A stretch of 64,000 nucleotides of DNA from Prunella strophiata (Eukaryota; Chordata; Aves; Passeriformes; Prunellidae): the NCBI GenBank assembly GCA_036583965.1, contig JAZBQD010000034.1, positions 12,960,040 to 13,024,039 on the forward strand, read 5' to 3'. Made by a program: the position numbers and the translations under genes. Of the stretch, positions 49,201 through 60,935 are shown in pieces (within the stretch, counting starts at the first letter, position 1; each line of letters starts with the position of its first letter). A model generated the notes under the pieces. The model had not been told where the DNA came from. It ran no database searches and was given only the letters and a program-made list of their open reading frames with translations.

Positions 49201-50164
49201 TATGATAAACCTTCAGCTAATGTTTCTGTGTAATGTTTGGGCTTTGATCTCTCTCTGCAGCCATCCTTTAAGCTCAGTGTAATAAACCATGTCTGGTGCA
49301 CAGGGAGAGATCCACAAACTCCTTCTGCTGACTTTGTCCAAAAGAGCAATTGGACGCCTACTCTGGCACTTGCTTCTGAGTTTGTGAGTCTTCCAACTGG
49401 TGCATTATGAATTCATCTACAGAGAAACAAAGATTTAAATTTTGCCTTCACGCCCCATGAGAAAAGCAAAGCAAAAGGGGTATAATGTTTTACACAGGTG
49501 TTCTGTAGAATCTGTTTTTGCATCTTTTGTGAAAGGAAGTTTGGGGCTTTGGCTCAGTTTCAGCTGAGCTGTTATTACCACAGAGCCAGGGCACCTCTCT
49601 GGGAGAGCTGGAGCAGGAAGGGCTGGGTCAGGACTTGCACAAACGGGTAATGGACCTCAACCATTAAATGCAAGTTCTGACAGCATGGGTCAAACTCCTG
49701 TGTGTCAGTCTTTGGGTTCCTCCTTTCTCATTCTCCTAATTGGGCTCATTTTCTGTTTAGAAATAATTGGCAGAACTTTATGATGTGAAAACAAAAATAA
49801 GGTGACTCCTGCTGAGATCTGTGAAGGCAAAATGTTTTCATGTGCTTTGGAGTTCACATAACAAACTTTTCTGTCAAAAGATGTGTTAAGAGATGCATTT
49901 TGCTGTGACATGCTTTCAGCTGGGTGTTATAAGGGGCTGCTTTCTGGGATTGGCAGAAATAGGACTTTCAAGTTTGGATCATGGAAAATGGTGTGTGTAG
50001 TGGTGCTCTGTAGATCAGTCAGAACTGAGGGAAAAAACCCAAAACAACAAAAAAAAAACCCCGAAACCCAAGGAGGAAAACTACAATTTATTCTCCCCAT
50101 TCAGCTCTGAACACTCAACCCAAGGAAAAACAGACAAAACTTTTTTCTTGTCATATTCTGGAGG

Positions 50165-50772
50165 TTGAAATGCTGGACATGACCTGGGCATGTGTCTTTT
50201 CAGCCTGGAAAGGCAACAGTACCCTGGGTTGCACCAAAAGTTTGACCAGCAGGTTGAGGGAGGTGATTCTTCCCCTTCACTCTGTTCCCTCTGAGCACCT
50301 GCAGTGCTGTTTCCAGCTTTGGGACCCCCAGCATCAGAAGGATGTGTGGATCTGCTGCATCTGCAAGACCAGGGAGGACACAAAGATGCTCCAAGGGCTT
50401 GAGCAGCTCTGCTCTGGAGACAGGCTGGAAAAGCTGGGATTGTTCAGTCTGGAGAAGAGAAGGCTCCAGGGAGATCTTAGAGCCCCATTCAGAGCTTAAA
50501 GGGGCTCCAAGAGAGTGGGAGAGGGCCTTTGGACAAGGGCATGCAGTGACAGAACAATCTGGAATGGCTTCAGACTGGCAGAGGGCAGAGTTAGATTGGG
50601 AAGAAATTCTTCCTTGTGAGGCCCAGGCACAAGTTGGCCAGGGGAGATGTGGATCCACAAAGTGGGGCTGGATGGGCCTTGGAGCAGCCTGGAAGGTGTT
50701 CCTGCCTATGGCAGGGAGCTGAGTGAGATAATGGTTTAAGGTACCTCCCAAAACAAATTAGTCTATGATTTT
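50165..50772 (+). mobile_element. CR1 LINE, ORF2 C-terminus plus 3'UTR, about 600 bp
   Basis: The longest + strand CR1 copy. It starts in the coding region (GGACATGACCTGGGCATGTG, GGTTGCACCAAAAG, AGCAGGTTGAGGGAGGTGAT), continues through GACCCCCAGCATCAGAAGGA, CTGGAGAAGAGAAGGCTCCA and CAAGGGCATGCAGTGACAG, and ends near TCTATGATTTTAG. The reading frame of the reverse-transcriptase ORF's C-terminal region is still open for about 109 codons (50170-50499), including a conserved LGLFSLEKRRL string, even though the 3' part has deletions. The copy is 5'-truncated and not functional. Confidence 0.93.
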
Positions 50773-52354
50773 AGAAAGCTTTCTTGCCACAGTATTTGTG
50801 AAATGAAGGACAAAAGAAATCATCTCCCAACAGTTTGGGGTAGGATTTCATACTGACCAAATCCTGGCTTACCAATTAAACTGCAGTCCAGCTTTTTTGC
50901 CAATTGTTTGCTTAAAAATAACCTGCATGGAGTTGATGTACTTTAAAGACTTCCCAGCAATTCACTGTGAAATTAAGAAGGAGGAGGGAGGAAAGACAGT
51001 GGGCTGGTTGGACAGCAGCAGTCCTGGACAGGATCACAACCCAGGTGGCTGCAAGACTGGGCACAGCCCTGTGGTGCTCGACCCTGTGCTGAGGCAGGGC
51101 TTGGGCATGTCTGTGCTCCCACTGAAACCTGCCTGAAAATGGGCAGCTGCCTCCTCTCCTTGCTCCAAGGAAGGAGCAGGCTGTGCCACAGCTGTGTGTG
51201 GTCCAGCATGGTCCAGCATGCCCTGTGGTGAGGTGCCATGGCCAGGAAATGCGTGCCCTGGCTGGCAGATCCACGCTGTGCTCTCCGTCTCTAGAAGGCT
51301 CCTGCCTGTGCCTAACTAAGGTCCTTGCAGTTATTTGCAGGGTATTCCTTATTCCATGTGAATGATTTATTTCTGAGCCATTTGTGGGTGTCTCTGGACT
51401 GTAAATTCCTGTTGTTTCCCACTGGATGCATGTGTTGCACAATATGCTTCTGCTCCCTCTTCAGGAGCAGGTATTTCTTGGTTTCAGGGTCTGGTATAAA
51501 GTTCAACTTTATCACCTGGGAAATGTGCATTTTGCTTTGATCCTGAAATATGAAATTACAATTTGTTCTCTTGGTGACTATTCCCAGTGGTGGCTTTATA
51601 TATTTGGCATTTCATGGGGTCTTAATAGAGGAAACTCCCCATAAAGAAAATATTCCTCTTACACATCCCTTCTAGAATGAGTCCAAGGGATAAGGCTGAG
51701 TAGTTCCTTGAGGGTCCTCTAAAACTCCAACAAAAATAGAAAGACAAAACCAACATAAGTGGTTGTGTAACTGATGGAAAGCCACTAGATTAGCAACAGA
51801 AATGTCAATTCACAGTTTGGGAGAAGACAGGAAATATTTCCCAGTTATTCCAGGGGCTGGTCTAGGTGATATATTGTACATGCCTTAGCTGATGGTTTTA
51901 CTTTTGTCAGAGTGAAATTTGCTGATTTGCCAAAGTCACAAGAAACACCCTTTTCACAGTTCAAGGGACATTTAACTGAAATGTAGTCCTTGTGTTGGCT
52001 GTCTGATGGTGAGTTTCACTCCAGGTTAGCCCTTAGAGCTAAAGATTTATATCTTGAAAAGAGGCATCCAGAGACTTTAACCACTCCTAACATACACTGC
52101 AACCCCTGAGAGTCCCTCTGACATCCAAGTACTGGAGGGAATTGTAGAAAATATGACTATAAAGAATCTGCTGGCTTTATAAGCATTGCACAAATAAGGC
52201 TCATACAGAATTCTACAGGATGCATCAGGAGAGAAAATAAACAAAACTCCAATCACTTTATATATAACCTTGTAATGTTTTTATAGGTCTGCGTTGCTTT
52301 CATCCCCACAGCATGAGAGTTTCCTACAACCAGTGCTTTGGAATGGGAGAGCTG

Positions 52355-52388
52355 AATAGCTGATGCATGAGTTTATGCATCAGCTATT
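52355..52388. other. Perfect 14-bp hairpin with 6-base loop
   Basis: AATAGCTGATGCAT (52355-52368) and ATGCATCAGCTATT (52375-52388) are exact reverse complements around GAGTTT. It is the longest perfect short hairpin seen in the window. It could be the core of a small palindromic element, or a cruciform or transcription-factor dimer site. Confidence 0.9.
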
Positions 52389-55300
52389 GCATCCTGCCTG
52401 CATCCTGTTGGAGTTGCTCATGAATTTGTACTCTCTTCTCAGATTCTGGATGCTGAAGGAACTGCTGTAGCTGCTGCAATGGAGTTTTAGCTGAGAAAGA
52501 GGAGAAAAGGTTGTGGAATGATTTGTGAAGTCTAGACCTAGCCTCAAACTGCAAAAGCCTTGATGATGTCTTGGCACTGCTATTACTCTGCACAGATATT
52601 TCAGCTGCCAGATTTGTTTTTTATCATATGAGGAAACAAAGTCTTTAATGAATGAAAACAGATGCACGAGATTGTGTTGAAAGTCACTTTGTAAAGAATA
52701 CAAGCCAGAAACATTGGAAAAGGCACCGAAAATATTCATGGAATTTATTCTTGGCAATGAAAAGTAAATACCCATTATGCAGATATTCTCTTTTAACTGC
52801 ACTGTACTCCTTCCTTGCATTTGCACATAAACCATGTGGAGTAGGACTTCATGTAGGACTCCAGCATGGCCCCTCATCACCTCATGTGGCTCATCATGGT
52901 ACACTGGCCATGGGTTCCCTGGGAATTTTGTTCACAGAACAGAAAAGTCCAGAAAGATAAGTAGTTGAGAAGATCTGGTCCTCTGACAGGAAGTAGAGCA
53001 AACTGTGAGTTAAGTCTTGAAAACAGCCAGGCCCATACAAAAGCTTGCACTAACAGCTGGTTTCAGTTTGGACAATTCCCACTGACCTGAGTGGTTTCTC
53101 CAACAGGACCTACACAAATTAGTCAGTGCAGACTACCTGTCATCCACAAGGTACCCAGCACGTGTTGCAACCTGTTATTCCATGAAACAAGCGAGTTAAA
53201 ACTCTCTAAGAGTTACTGAAATGCTCCTAAACAAAAAATAAAATACCTGGTTAAAATTGGACTGAACCAGAAGATACCTTGCAACTTTACTGCTCAAAAC
53301 ACTTTAAACTTCTTTGATGCTCATTTTACTAATACAGAGTCAGATGAGAACCCACTGTAACTTGACTGAGAGACTGGTTTGGGGTTTTAAATCTCTGAAA
53401 TTAATGATTAACTTTTCCCCAAGAGATTTATTTTCACCTTAATAGAGTCAGGAACTGCTGTTAGAATATGTTGCATTGACAGCCTTGACTGTTGGTCAAG
53501 ATGTGGTGCCACCAGCCCACGTTTGCAAATGGGCAGCAATGACATCTGGGATAGAACAAGGATGGGTGAACACAGCTGATGCCATTCCCAGGAGGGACCA
53601 GCACAATAATATGGGAAAGCCAGAGTTTTCCAGGTGAATCTGAAATGAAATTAAATCATTTGTGTTTGTTTAATATAGGGATGTTTGATATTATCTGTCT
53701 ACAGCATTAGTCTGTGCTGCTGTCTTTGAAGCTAATAATTGGCATTAGGGTGGTGTGTTAGTTTCCATGTTAGGCATGAATTTGGAATGAATCTCAGTTA
53801 TCCAGACAAATGGGCATTTTCATGGTATTACCCACTACCACATGATGTTACATATTCCTCATCAGTGGCTGTGCTCAGGTTTGGGCATCATTGGGGTTTG
53901 GAGCTTTTCCTTAGCTAATTAAGCCTTGTGAGAAGGGCAGAAATATTTGGGGTGTTGGAGAAGAAAGGTTAAACCAGCAAAATATGTCAAACTTAGCCAA
54001 GAGATGCTTAAGGTGGTCATGGCTTGTGATGCTGGTGGGACTCAGCACTGGGGATGTCACCATTTATTAGTGTGGAGGAGCAAAATGCAGATGAAACATC
54101 AGGATGTACCCTTCAAACAAGATTTTTTAAGTCCAGGTTAGTTTGTTGAAAACTACACTGCTATAAATCCCAGGGAGTTTTGGTACGTAGCAATCCCAGT
54201 GGGAGAAAGGCAGGCTGGAGGAGCCCAGGAGCTATTCACAGGCTTTGGTTCTTTGGTTTTGGGTGTAGCTGTTGACTCCATTGCAATGGGCTTACATTAA
54301 GGATGAGTTGGATCTGTTTTGTGCAATGGCCTGAGTTTTTTTGGATTGCGAGTTCTTAGATGATGCCCACAATGGAATTTTAATTAGGAAACTAAGAAAG
54401 GTTCTGCTGGGAGACAGGTAAACCACAATAATTATTGGCAGTGAGAAAGTCAGCAAAGAGCAAGTAATCAGGGGATTTATAGAGGTCTTATTGAGAACTA
54501 CCTAAATTCCAGTTTTAAGGATACCTGTGAAATAATCTTTCATAAACAAAATTGCCTAAAACTGTAGCAATTCCACTCCTCTGCCTTATCCAGTATTCAG
54601 CTGTACCTACAAGCTTTAATGAGTACATGGATGAAGATCAAACTGGCTGTGTGGCCACTGAATCTGAAATAACCATAATGTCAGAATCTCCAGAAGAACT
54701 TCCCAAGGGATGCTGATTCTATGCTAATGACCATGACAACTCCAATGTTCTGGCAAGATGCACAAAGAAGTTTATCTGTTTTTCTGGGCAAGAGAGCCAG
54801 AATTCTCTCACAAAACAGCTAATTGCAAAGTATAAAAAGAATTCTGAAAGGTTTGTATTTCCAAGTGCATCATCTCTCTTGAAAAAAAGACTATTGAAGA
54901 ATCAAAATAAAATTATATTTTACATTTTTCTTTAAGAAACAGTTTGTAGATTTGCTCTCCTGTCCAAGATTCTGAATACTAAGTAACCTGACAAGGAGTC
55001 CATCACCAAACCAACATCCCTTGCACTGTGCTTTCAGTTCAAACTCACATGACCAACTTCACATGAAAATGTTCTTGGCACAGCAAAGTGCTTGCTTGGC
55101 TAAATCCAACCTCCTGCTTCTGTCTGCAGAAACAGCTGCACAAATTCCCTTCTGCCACTTCTGTGTATGAGAGGAGGGTCCAAAAGTGTCACTCTGTGCT
55201 GGGGATAAAACTTTACCTTTTCCTCATGGGTGGTCAGTTGATGGGATAGGCAGAGTTGCCATGCTCACAGTTGAAGGCTGCTATGAGTATGGGATACCTT

Positions 55301-55939
55301 TACTGGACAGGCAATGACACCCACTGCTTGACCTAAAAGACGTGTCTGGGCTGGGCAATGCCCACACCTACGATCTTCTCATGGGAATCGTTCTCCCAGT
55401 CGTACGTAAAGGCTCTTCATGGCTTTTGTGGTGTTGGGTGTTTCAATCCTGTGGAAGTAGCTTGGGAGAAATACCTAAAAAGATCATGCCCTTCTTGTTC
55501 TAAATCCGTCCTGTGTCCCTGGCTGAGCTTTGAGTCACACTGTTTGAGCAGTGGGAATGGGTTGGACTTCTCAGGTGTGCTCAGAAGACCAAATCTCGTT
55601 TTCTTAGACTCTGTGGTCCTGTTCTGCCACCTGCTAAGGTCACCTCTCTGCATATCAGCAAATGGGGCTGCTCCTGAGGTCACAGGAGGTTTGTGTCTGT
55701 AAGAACAAACCCAGAATTTGCAGCAAATATCTTTCTGAAAGGATCCTGGCTCTGACCATGAACTGCACAGCCCCACGCAAACTGCTCGGGGCCAGACTGC
55801 CAAGGTGTTTAGGTGTTGGTCACCTTTTAAAGGCTGGACTTTACCTTCTTGATCTAGTATTCATAATGAAACAGGAAGGATAGCAGGAACTTGCACCTTC
55901 TGATGTGGATTTTACTAATTAGCCCAAATGTTGCTATAA

Positions 55940-55976
55940 CACTAATGGCTCTTTAAGGCCATGCATGCCATTAGTG
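55940..55976. other. Perfect 10-bp inverted repeat
   Basis: CACTAATGGC (55940-55949) and GCCATTAGTG (55967-55976) flank a 17-base loop that itself contains ATGCAT. The arms carry ATTA homeodomain cores in opposite orientation, and the surrounding DNA is AT-rich and looks like a conserved element. Confidence 0.8.
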
Positions 55977-58249
55977 CAAACTGCTTACTTGTAACGGAGT
56001 AAACAGCACTGGGAGCCACGGTGTGAGCACCAGCAGGCTCCTGGCTGGGAGCCTGCCAGAAGCTGCTTCTTGTGCAGCATGTGGGAAGCTGGCTTTGCCA
56101 TGGTGCAGCTGTGTGCTTTGCTGATGGGCAGTGGTTGACAAAAGCAGCAGTGCTGGGTGATCATCACAGACAGCACCCCACATGCTGCTGCTGCTGCTGG
56201 AGGGGATATCCAATGCCCCATCCATTGCTTGGAGCTGCAAAGCCCTGCTCCTCCCTGCCTTGTTGGGTGGTTTTGGGATAGAGGGGAGAAGGGACAGCCC
56301 AGGAGCTGGTGCTAAGTGGGCACTTGGTGCCAGGGGAGAGACATGATGAAACATGTGTCCAGCTCTGCTTAAATATTTCTTCATCAATTCAAATGGAAAC
56401 TGCTCATTAGCTCCTACAGCCTGAAGAAACCATTTAAGGGTCAATTAAGATCTCCAGTCTGACTAGTGCAGTATAGAAGGGCCTCAGCAACCCATGAGCT
56501 ACTCTACAGGGAAAGGAGGATTTGCTTTATAAATAAGGTGTGTGGCAGATGTCACGGGCTGAACACAGGACTGATCTATGAGGCTTTTCTCTGTATCATT
56601 AGAATTTGTATTACTGCTAAGCACAGAAAAACAAATAACTCCTTTAAGCAGTTAATTTGAATATACAGAAGCAAAAGGAAGAATAGGAGGAAGATGTAGG
56701 TCAAGTGCTTCAGGAAGATGCCAAGCAAATGTTCAAAGAACCACAAGGTTGGTTTTAACCAGTGTCAGAGGTAGCTGCATGTCGTTTGGCTGTTGGTATG
56801 GAATTAATTTTACTCCTATTAGAAGAAAAAAAAAAAAAAGTAAAAAAAAAAGTATGTGGTGCTGCTGGGCAATGTGGGGGCACTTTGGTGCAGCTTGTTA
56901 GTGTCCCTGTTTTGGAAAGCCCTCATGGTGCTGTACTCATAGCCTGGAATGTGCTGCTGTCAGTGCTGTCCTCCAGAGCCCTCTCCACCCCTGCCCAGCT
57001 CAGGCAGTCATTGTTCCTGCTCGTAGGAGCATTAACAGCTGAGGCCAGCAAAGGGCTGGAGGCAGAAATTGCTGTCCCTTCCCTTTTAATACTGTGAAGG
57101 AGTAGGATTTTATGACTAATTTCCCTGATTTTAAAGGTATTAAAGGATGTTTGGGAGTCTGTAGGAGACTGGGGAAATTCAGGAGACTGGGCAAAATCTG
57201 CCACTAAGTCATTTTTTGATGAGAGGCTGAACTAAAGGGCCTTTAAATCTTGTAGGACCATCAGACTAACCCAGAAAAAAAATCCCAACTTTAACATCAA
57301 GGGTACTGGCCAGCAGTGTTCCAGATGTACTGTTTGACCTCCTCTGGCCCTGCTGGCACCAATCTGCCTGCTTTGTCCCAGTCCAGGGGTTTGGATCCAG
57401 GTTAGTCACACCATGCTTCTGCCAGCCAGCTCATGTGGTTTGGGCTGGCAGGCTTAGCCTGAGGAAAACTTCACCAATGCAATAACATTATTTGGGGCTG
57501 GAGAGACCTGATGCTCATAAGTGATCTCTGCACAGACACTGCTGCCTTTGATCAGGAAACCCACTAAACAGCCATCATTAAAACAAATTATTTTTTCTTA
57601 GTCTGACTGAAAAAAAACCAAAAACCAATTCCCCAAACACCCCAACTCCTTTCCATAAATCTAAAAGGTTTTAACCCCTTTGTTTTTACATGACTCTGTT
57701 TCTGAAAAAGGTTGTGAATGTGACTTTGCACAGTAGGCTGCAAGAATTGCCTCTACTGCGTGTTCCTTGCCACATAAAGAGCACATGATTCTTCTTTCAT
57801 GAAGGGGAAAACCTTGTGTTATGTCTCCTGTGACCTACTTGAGGGTGAGAGCCTCTGTGCAGAGCAGTGCCCTGCACCTTGCCTTTTATGCTCTGCTGGT
57901 TGCATGACCTGAGAAGTTTTGGGGAATTTTTGTGTGGCTCTTGCCAGCCCTTCAGCTGCTCAGTCTCAGCCTGGGCTGTGCTCATGGCATGGTCTCAGCT
58001 TAAACACTGCTCTGTGCTGGCTGAGTGTGGGCAGAGCAGTGAAGAGTGGAGATGTGGCAGAGCTCAAAAGCTTCCCCTGTACCTTGAGTCTTTGAGCTGG
58101 ACAGAAAGGGTGGCTGGGTCTGAGGAATAAGGCAACCTCTGAGTTGCTGTGCCACTTCAGATGAGCTTGTTTATGCCAAAGGAACTAAAAGAAAGAGTGA
58201 AACAGACCTAAGTAAGGTTAAACTTGGATTCAAAGGACCAAGTGTTAGT

Positions 58250-58270
58250 GATCACACACCACGTGTGATC
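58250..58270. other. 8-bp hairpin containing an E-box
   Basis: GATCACAC (58250-58257) pairs with GTGTGATC (58263-58270) around a five-base loop. A CACGTG E-box spans 58260-58265. Confidence 0.7.
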
Positions 58271-60679
58271 TGTGCTGGGTTCACAACCTGTTTCCATTTT
58301 GGGCTCAAAGAATAGTGTGGGTGCACTGTTCATGGCCATGCTGCTGCCACAGAGAGCCTGTGAACAGGGCACCTTCCAGGAAGGCTGGGGCATGAGGGCT
58401 GATGTTGGAATCCACCCCCAAAACCAGCCTCAGAAAGTAAGATAGTAATAACAGAGTAAATGAACTTAAAGTTTTTTCTGTTATTCTGCCTTCTTCCCCT
58501 GCACACTGCAGACTCAAAGAAGGAAGCATTTGCAACCTGGGAAGCACCATCCATGGCTTTGGAAGTAATAAATGAGAGTTTTACTCTTTGAGGAATTTCT
58601 AAGTTGTAGTCTCTGAATTACAAGATTAAATTTAGAGCAGCTACAGGGATATCCATCAAATGTGTACTGCTGGCTGTGCAAATCTTACTTCTAAAATGGG
58701 AATGATTTAATTTCTTTAACTCATGTCTCTCTCAACTAAGAACTACTAGTAAGAAGAGTTATGCAACCAATCTCCCCAAGGAAGGCAGGAAAGCTAAAGC
58801 TGAGTGATGGTCTCCCTAGGGCATAAGAAGCTGATAATTGGGAAGATACATGGTGCTGCTCTTAATCCCATTCCTGACCTTCAAAGTTCAAGTCTTGTTG
58901 CTGAAGTCCTGAAATTTATTTAAAAGGGGACAAGACCTAATGAAATCAGCTGGTAATCAAAGTTTTTTTGAAGCCATTCCATTCATCCCTTTTCACCCTC
59001 CAGCAGAGATCTGATTTTGCCTGCTTTAAAGCATTTCCTATAACTCAGCAATAAAGGCAGACTAAGATCTTGTCTCTCGTGACATATCCTAAGCTGGAAC
59101 ATGTGAGGTGGTGGAAACCTGGGAGAGGACAGATCTTAAGTCAAGGGAGGGAAAAAGGACCAGGCTCTGCTGAAGCTAAATCTGTACAGAGATGTGGTCT
59201 GCAGCTGAAGGTGTTCAAGAATGCTCCTCTTGGTGGGTGTTTGTGGACACAGAGCCAGGCTGTAATGCATTTGGTACATTTAAAACCTTGCAGTTAACTC
59301 AGAGTGGTGCTGAATGTCCCTGCAGCACAACTGTTGGAGGAGCACAAGCCACTGTGGAGACCAGCAGCACCCTTTCATGGTAGTAGGCAAAATGAAAGAG
59401 GAACAATCTTTGAGTTTGCAGGTTGCCAAAACCTCCATGATCTTCTCCAGAGGATGAGATTTTTCAAAGTGAAGAAGAGAGGCTGAAGTCCAAGTGAGGG
59501 AATATCCTTTGTTGCTGCACTGAATGGACAACTGTCACAGGTGGAATAACCCATGATGGAAAGAGGAAAGGTGTGATCCCAGCTTGGGTGAAGGAACACA
59601 GCCTGGGCCAAGAGGATGCAGACAGGGAGAGACACCATTGCAGCAGAGATGGAGGGACTATCAAAATATGAATGCAAATGGGGTATTATTTATGGCTTTT
59701 ATGTTGGCATTTGATGAGCACCTTAATGTCTTTGCCAGAAACAATGCTCTTAATGTTAAAAGAAAAGCTGCAGGCCATGAAAAGTGAGCACAAAAAACTC
59801 AGGGCTTTCAGGGATAAACTTAAAGAAATATGGGAGTAGGTGTATAGGGAAATGAGAGATAAAATCAGTAGTTATTTCAGGGAAAAGGGCAATCACTTGG
59901 GGGTTGAAAGTGAGCTGAACCATTCATCTTACTAATGAAGAAGTAGGTGAACAAACAGTTTGAGAAGGTTCTTGGGGTGTCTTTCATATTGCAGATCTGC
60001 ACAATGCAGGACTTGAAACAGCAAAGGGAAAAGTCAGATCACATCCCTGAGATTCAATATCACTGAAAGCCAACCCCTTGGACATGCTGGTGTGAGAGGG
60101 CAGATTTCCAATGGGGGACTGCCTGCAGTGAAGGCAAACACTGATCCCTTCCTCTCCCTGCATCTCATGGTTTGAAAAGATATTTCTTGCAGTAGGAGGT
60201 GGCTACAACCATCCTGTGAGATGTAATTGCCTTGAAAAAGATTGAAAATATTCTGCAATCAAGGAGGGTAAATGGAAGCATGAAAGACAGAGATGCTATT
60301 GGTAAATATGGAAACTTATTTGGACAGGTTGGACACCAAACATTCATGTCACAGCTTTAATGAGTGTTTGGGATCAGCAGAGCCTGGGCTCTCAGTCCCT
60401 GTGCCCTGAGTGTGTCACTGCCCTGACAGCCCCATCTCAGCCATGGAGTCCCTAGAAAGCAGCAGGATTTGCAGCCTTTGGTCACTCCTGCCCTTCTGCC
60501 CTTGTCTCATTTTCTCTGCTGAAGCTGCTCAGAGCTGCTCCCCCCACAGAGCACTTCTTCACCAGCACTGAGCAGTGGGTGCTGAGGTTCTCCAGCCCTC
60601 ACCAATGTGACATGAAATGGCCTCTCCCACAGGCAGGGGAGAGGCTCTTGGCTCTGGGGCATCTCCAAGCCCATCTCCT

Positions 60680-60935
60680 TCCCACCTAGATGGGAAGCTC
60701 CACCCAACTTGTTCTTCATCCCAGTGACAAATGCAGCAGTAAGCGTATTGGCAAAAGGCATTTCCATTTTTAATGGAATGGTTATTCCCACATCCTCCTC
60801 CAGCCAGTGCCCTTCAAACCCACTTCCTTTAATTAAAATAGTAAATGTCTGCCCTTCATTTGCTGCCTCTGGTACTTTGTCCTTATAAATCCTACGCAAT
60901 GCCAAGGCTTTGATCTGCCCATCTGCTCTGATCAT
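60680..60935 (-). pseudogene. Unidentified coding-like fragment
   Basis: On the minus strand, from the ATG at 60935 to about 60680, about 85 codons read as a natural protein: roughly three quarters of the codons start with a purine, hydrophobic and charged residues alternate, and there are strings such as RRIYKDKVPEAANEGQTFTI and PFANTLTAAFVTGMKNKLGG. An in-frame TGA lies four codons upstream of the first ATG. The frame stays open to 60507, but after about 60680 the composition turns Pro/Ser/Glu-rich and no longer looks coding. I do not recognise the family. It could be a piece of a retroelement protein, a decayed gene or an unannotated exon. No convincing splice acceptor was seen upstream. 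Confidence 0.35.

Larger units (their letters stand above)
44661..50164. other. Unique non-coding DNA with small regulatory-like motifs
   Basis: No gene is supported. An 85-codon frame at 46288-46545 starts in a CpG-retaining patch (46140-46400) but has no recognised domain or splice boundaries. Separately listed are the overlapping hairpins at 45962-45998 and a CTCF-like motif at 46218-46230. Confidence 0.4.
50773..60679. other. Unique non-coding DNA, about 9.9 kb
   Basis: No gene is supported. Frames up to 176 codons (minus, 50912-51442 and 52380-52904) lack coding character. An interrupted A-rich run (56825-56851) and a (TGC)5 near 56183-56198 are simple sequence. Three perfect hairpins are listed separately. 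59300-60200 contains no family I can name. Confidence 0.4.

Noticed and set aside
50912..51442. 176-codon minus-strand frame
   Set aside because: No domain or coding bias. It is explained by local GC content.
52380..52904. 174-codon minus-strand frame
   Set aside because: No coding bias and no recognised protein. It overlaps the palindromic hairpin end.
56183..56198. Triplet-repeat expansion (TGC)n
   Set aside because: Only five units. Ordinary simple sequence.
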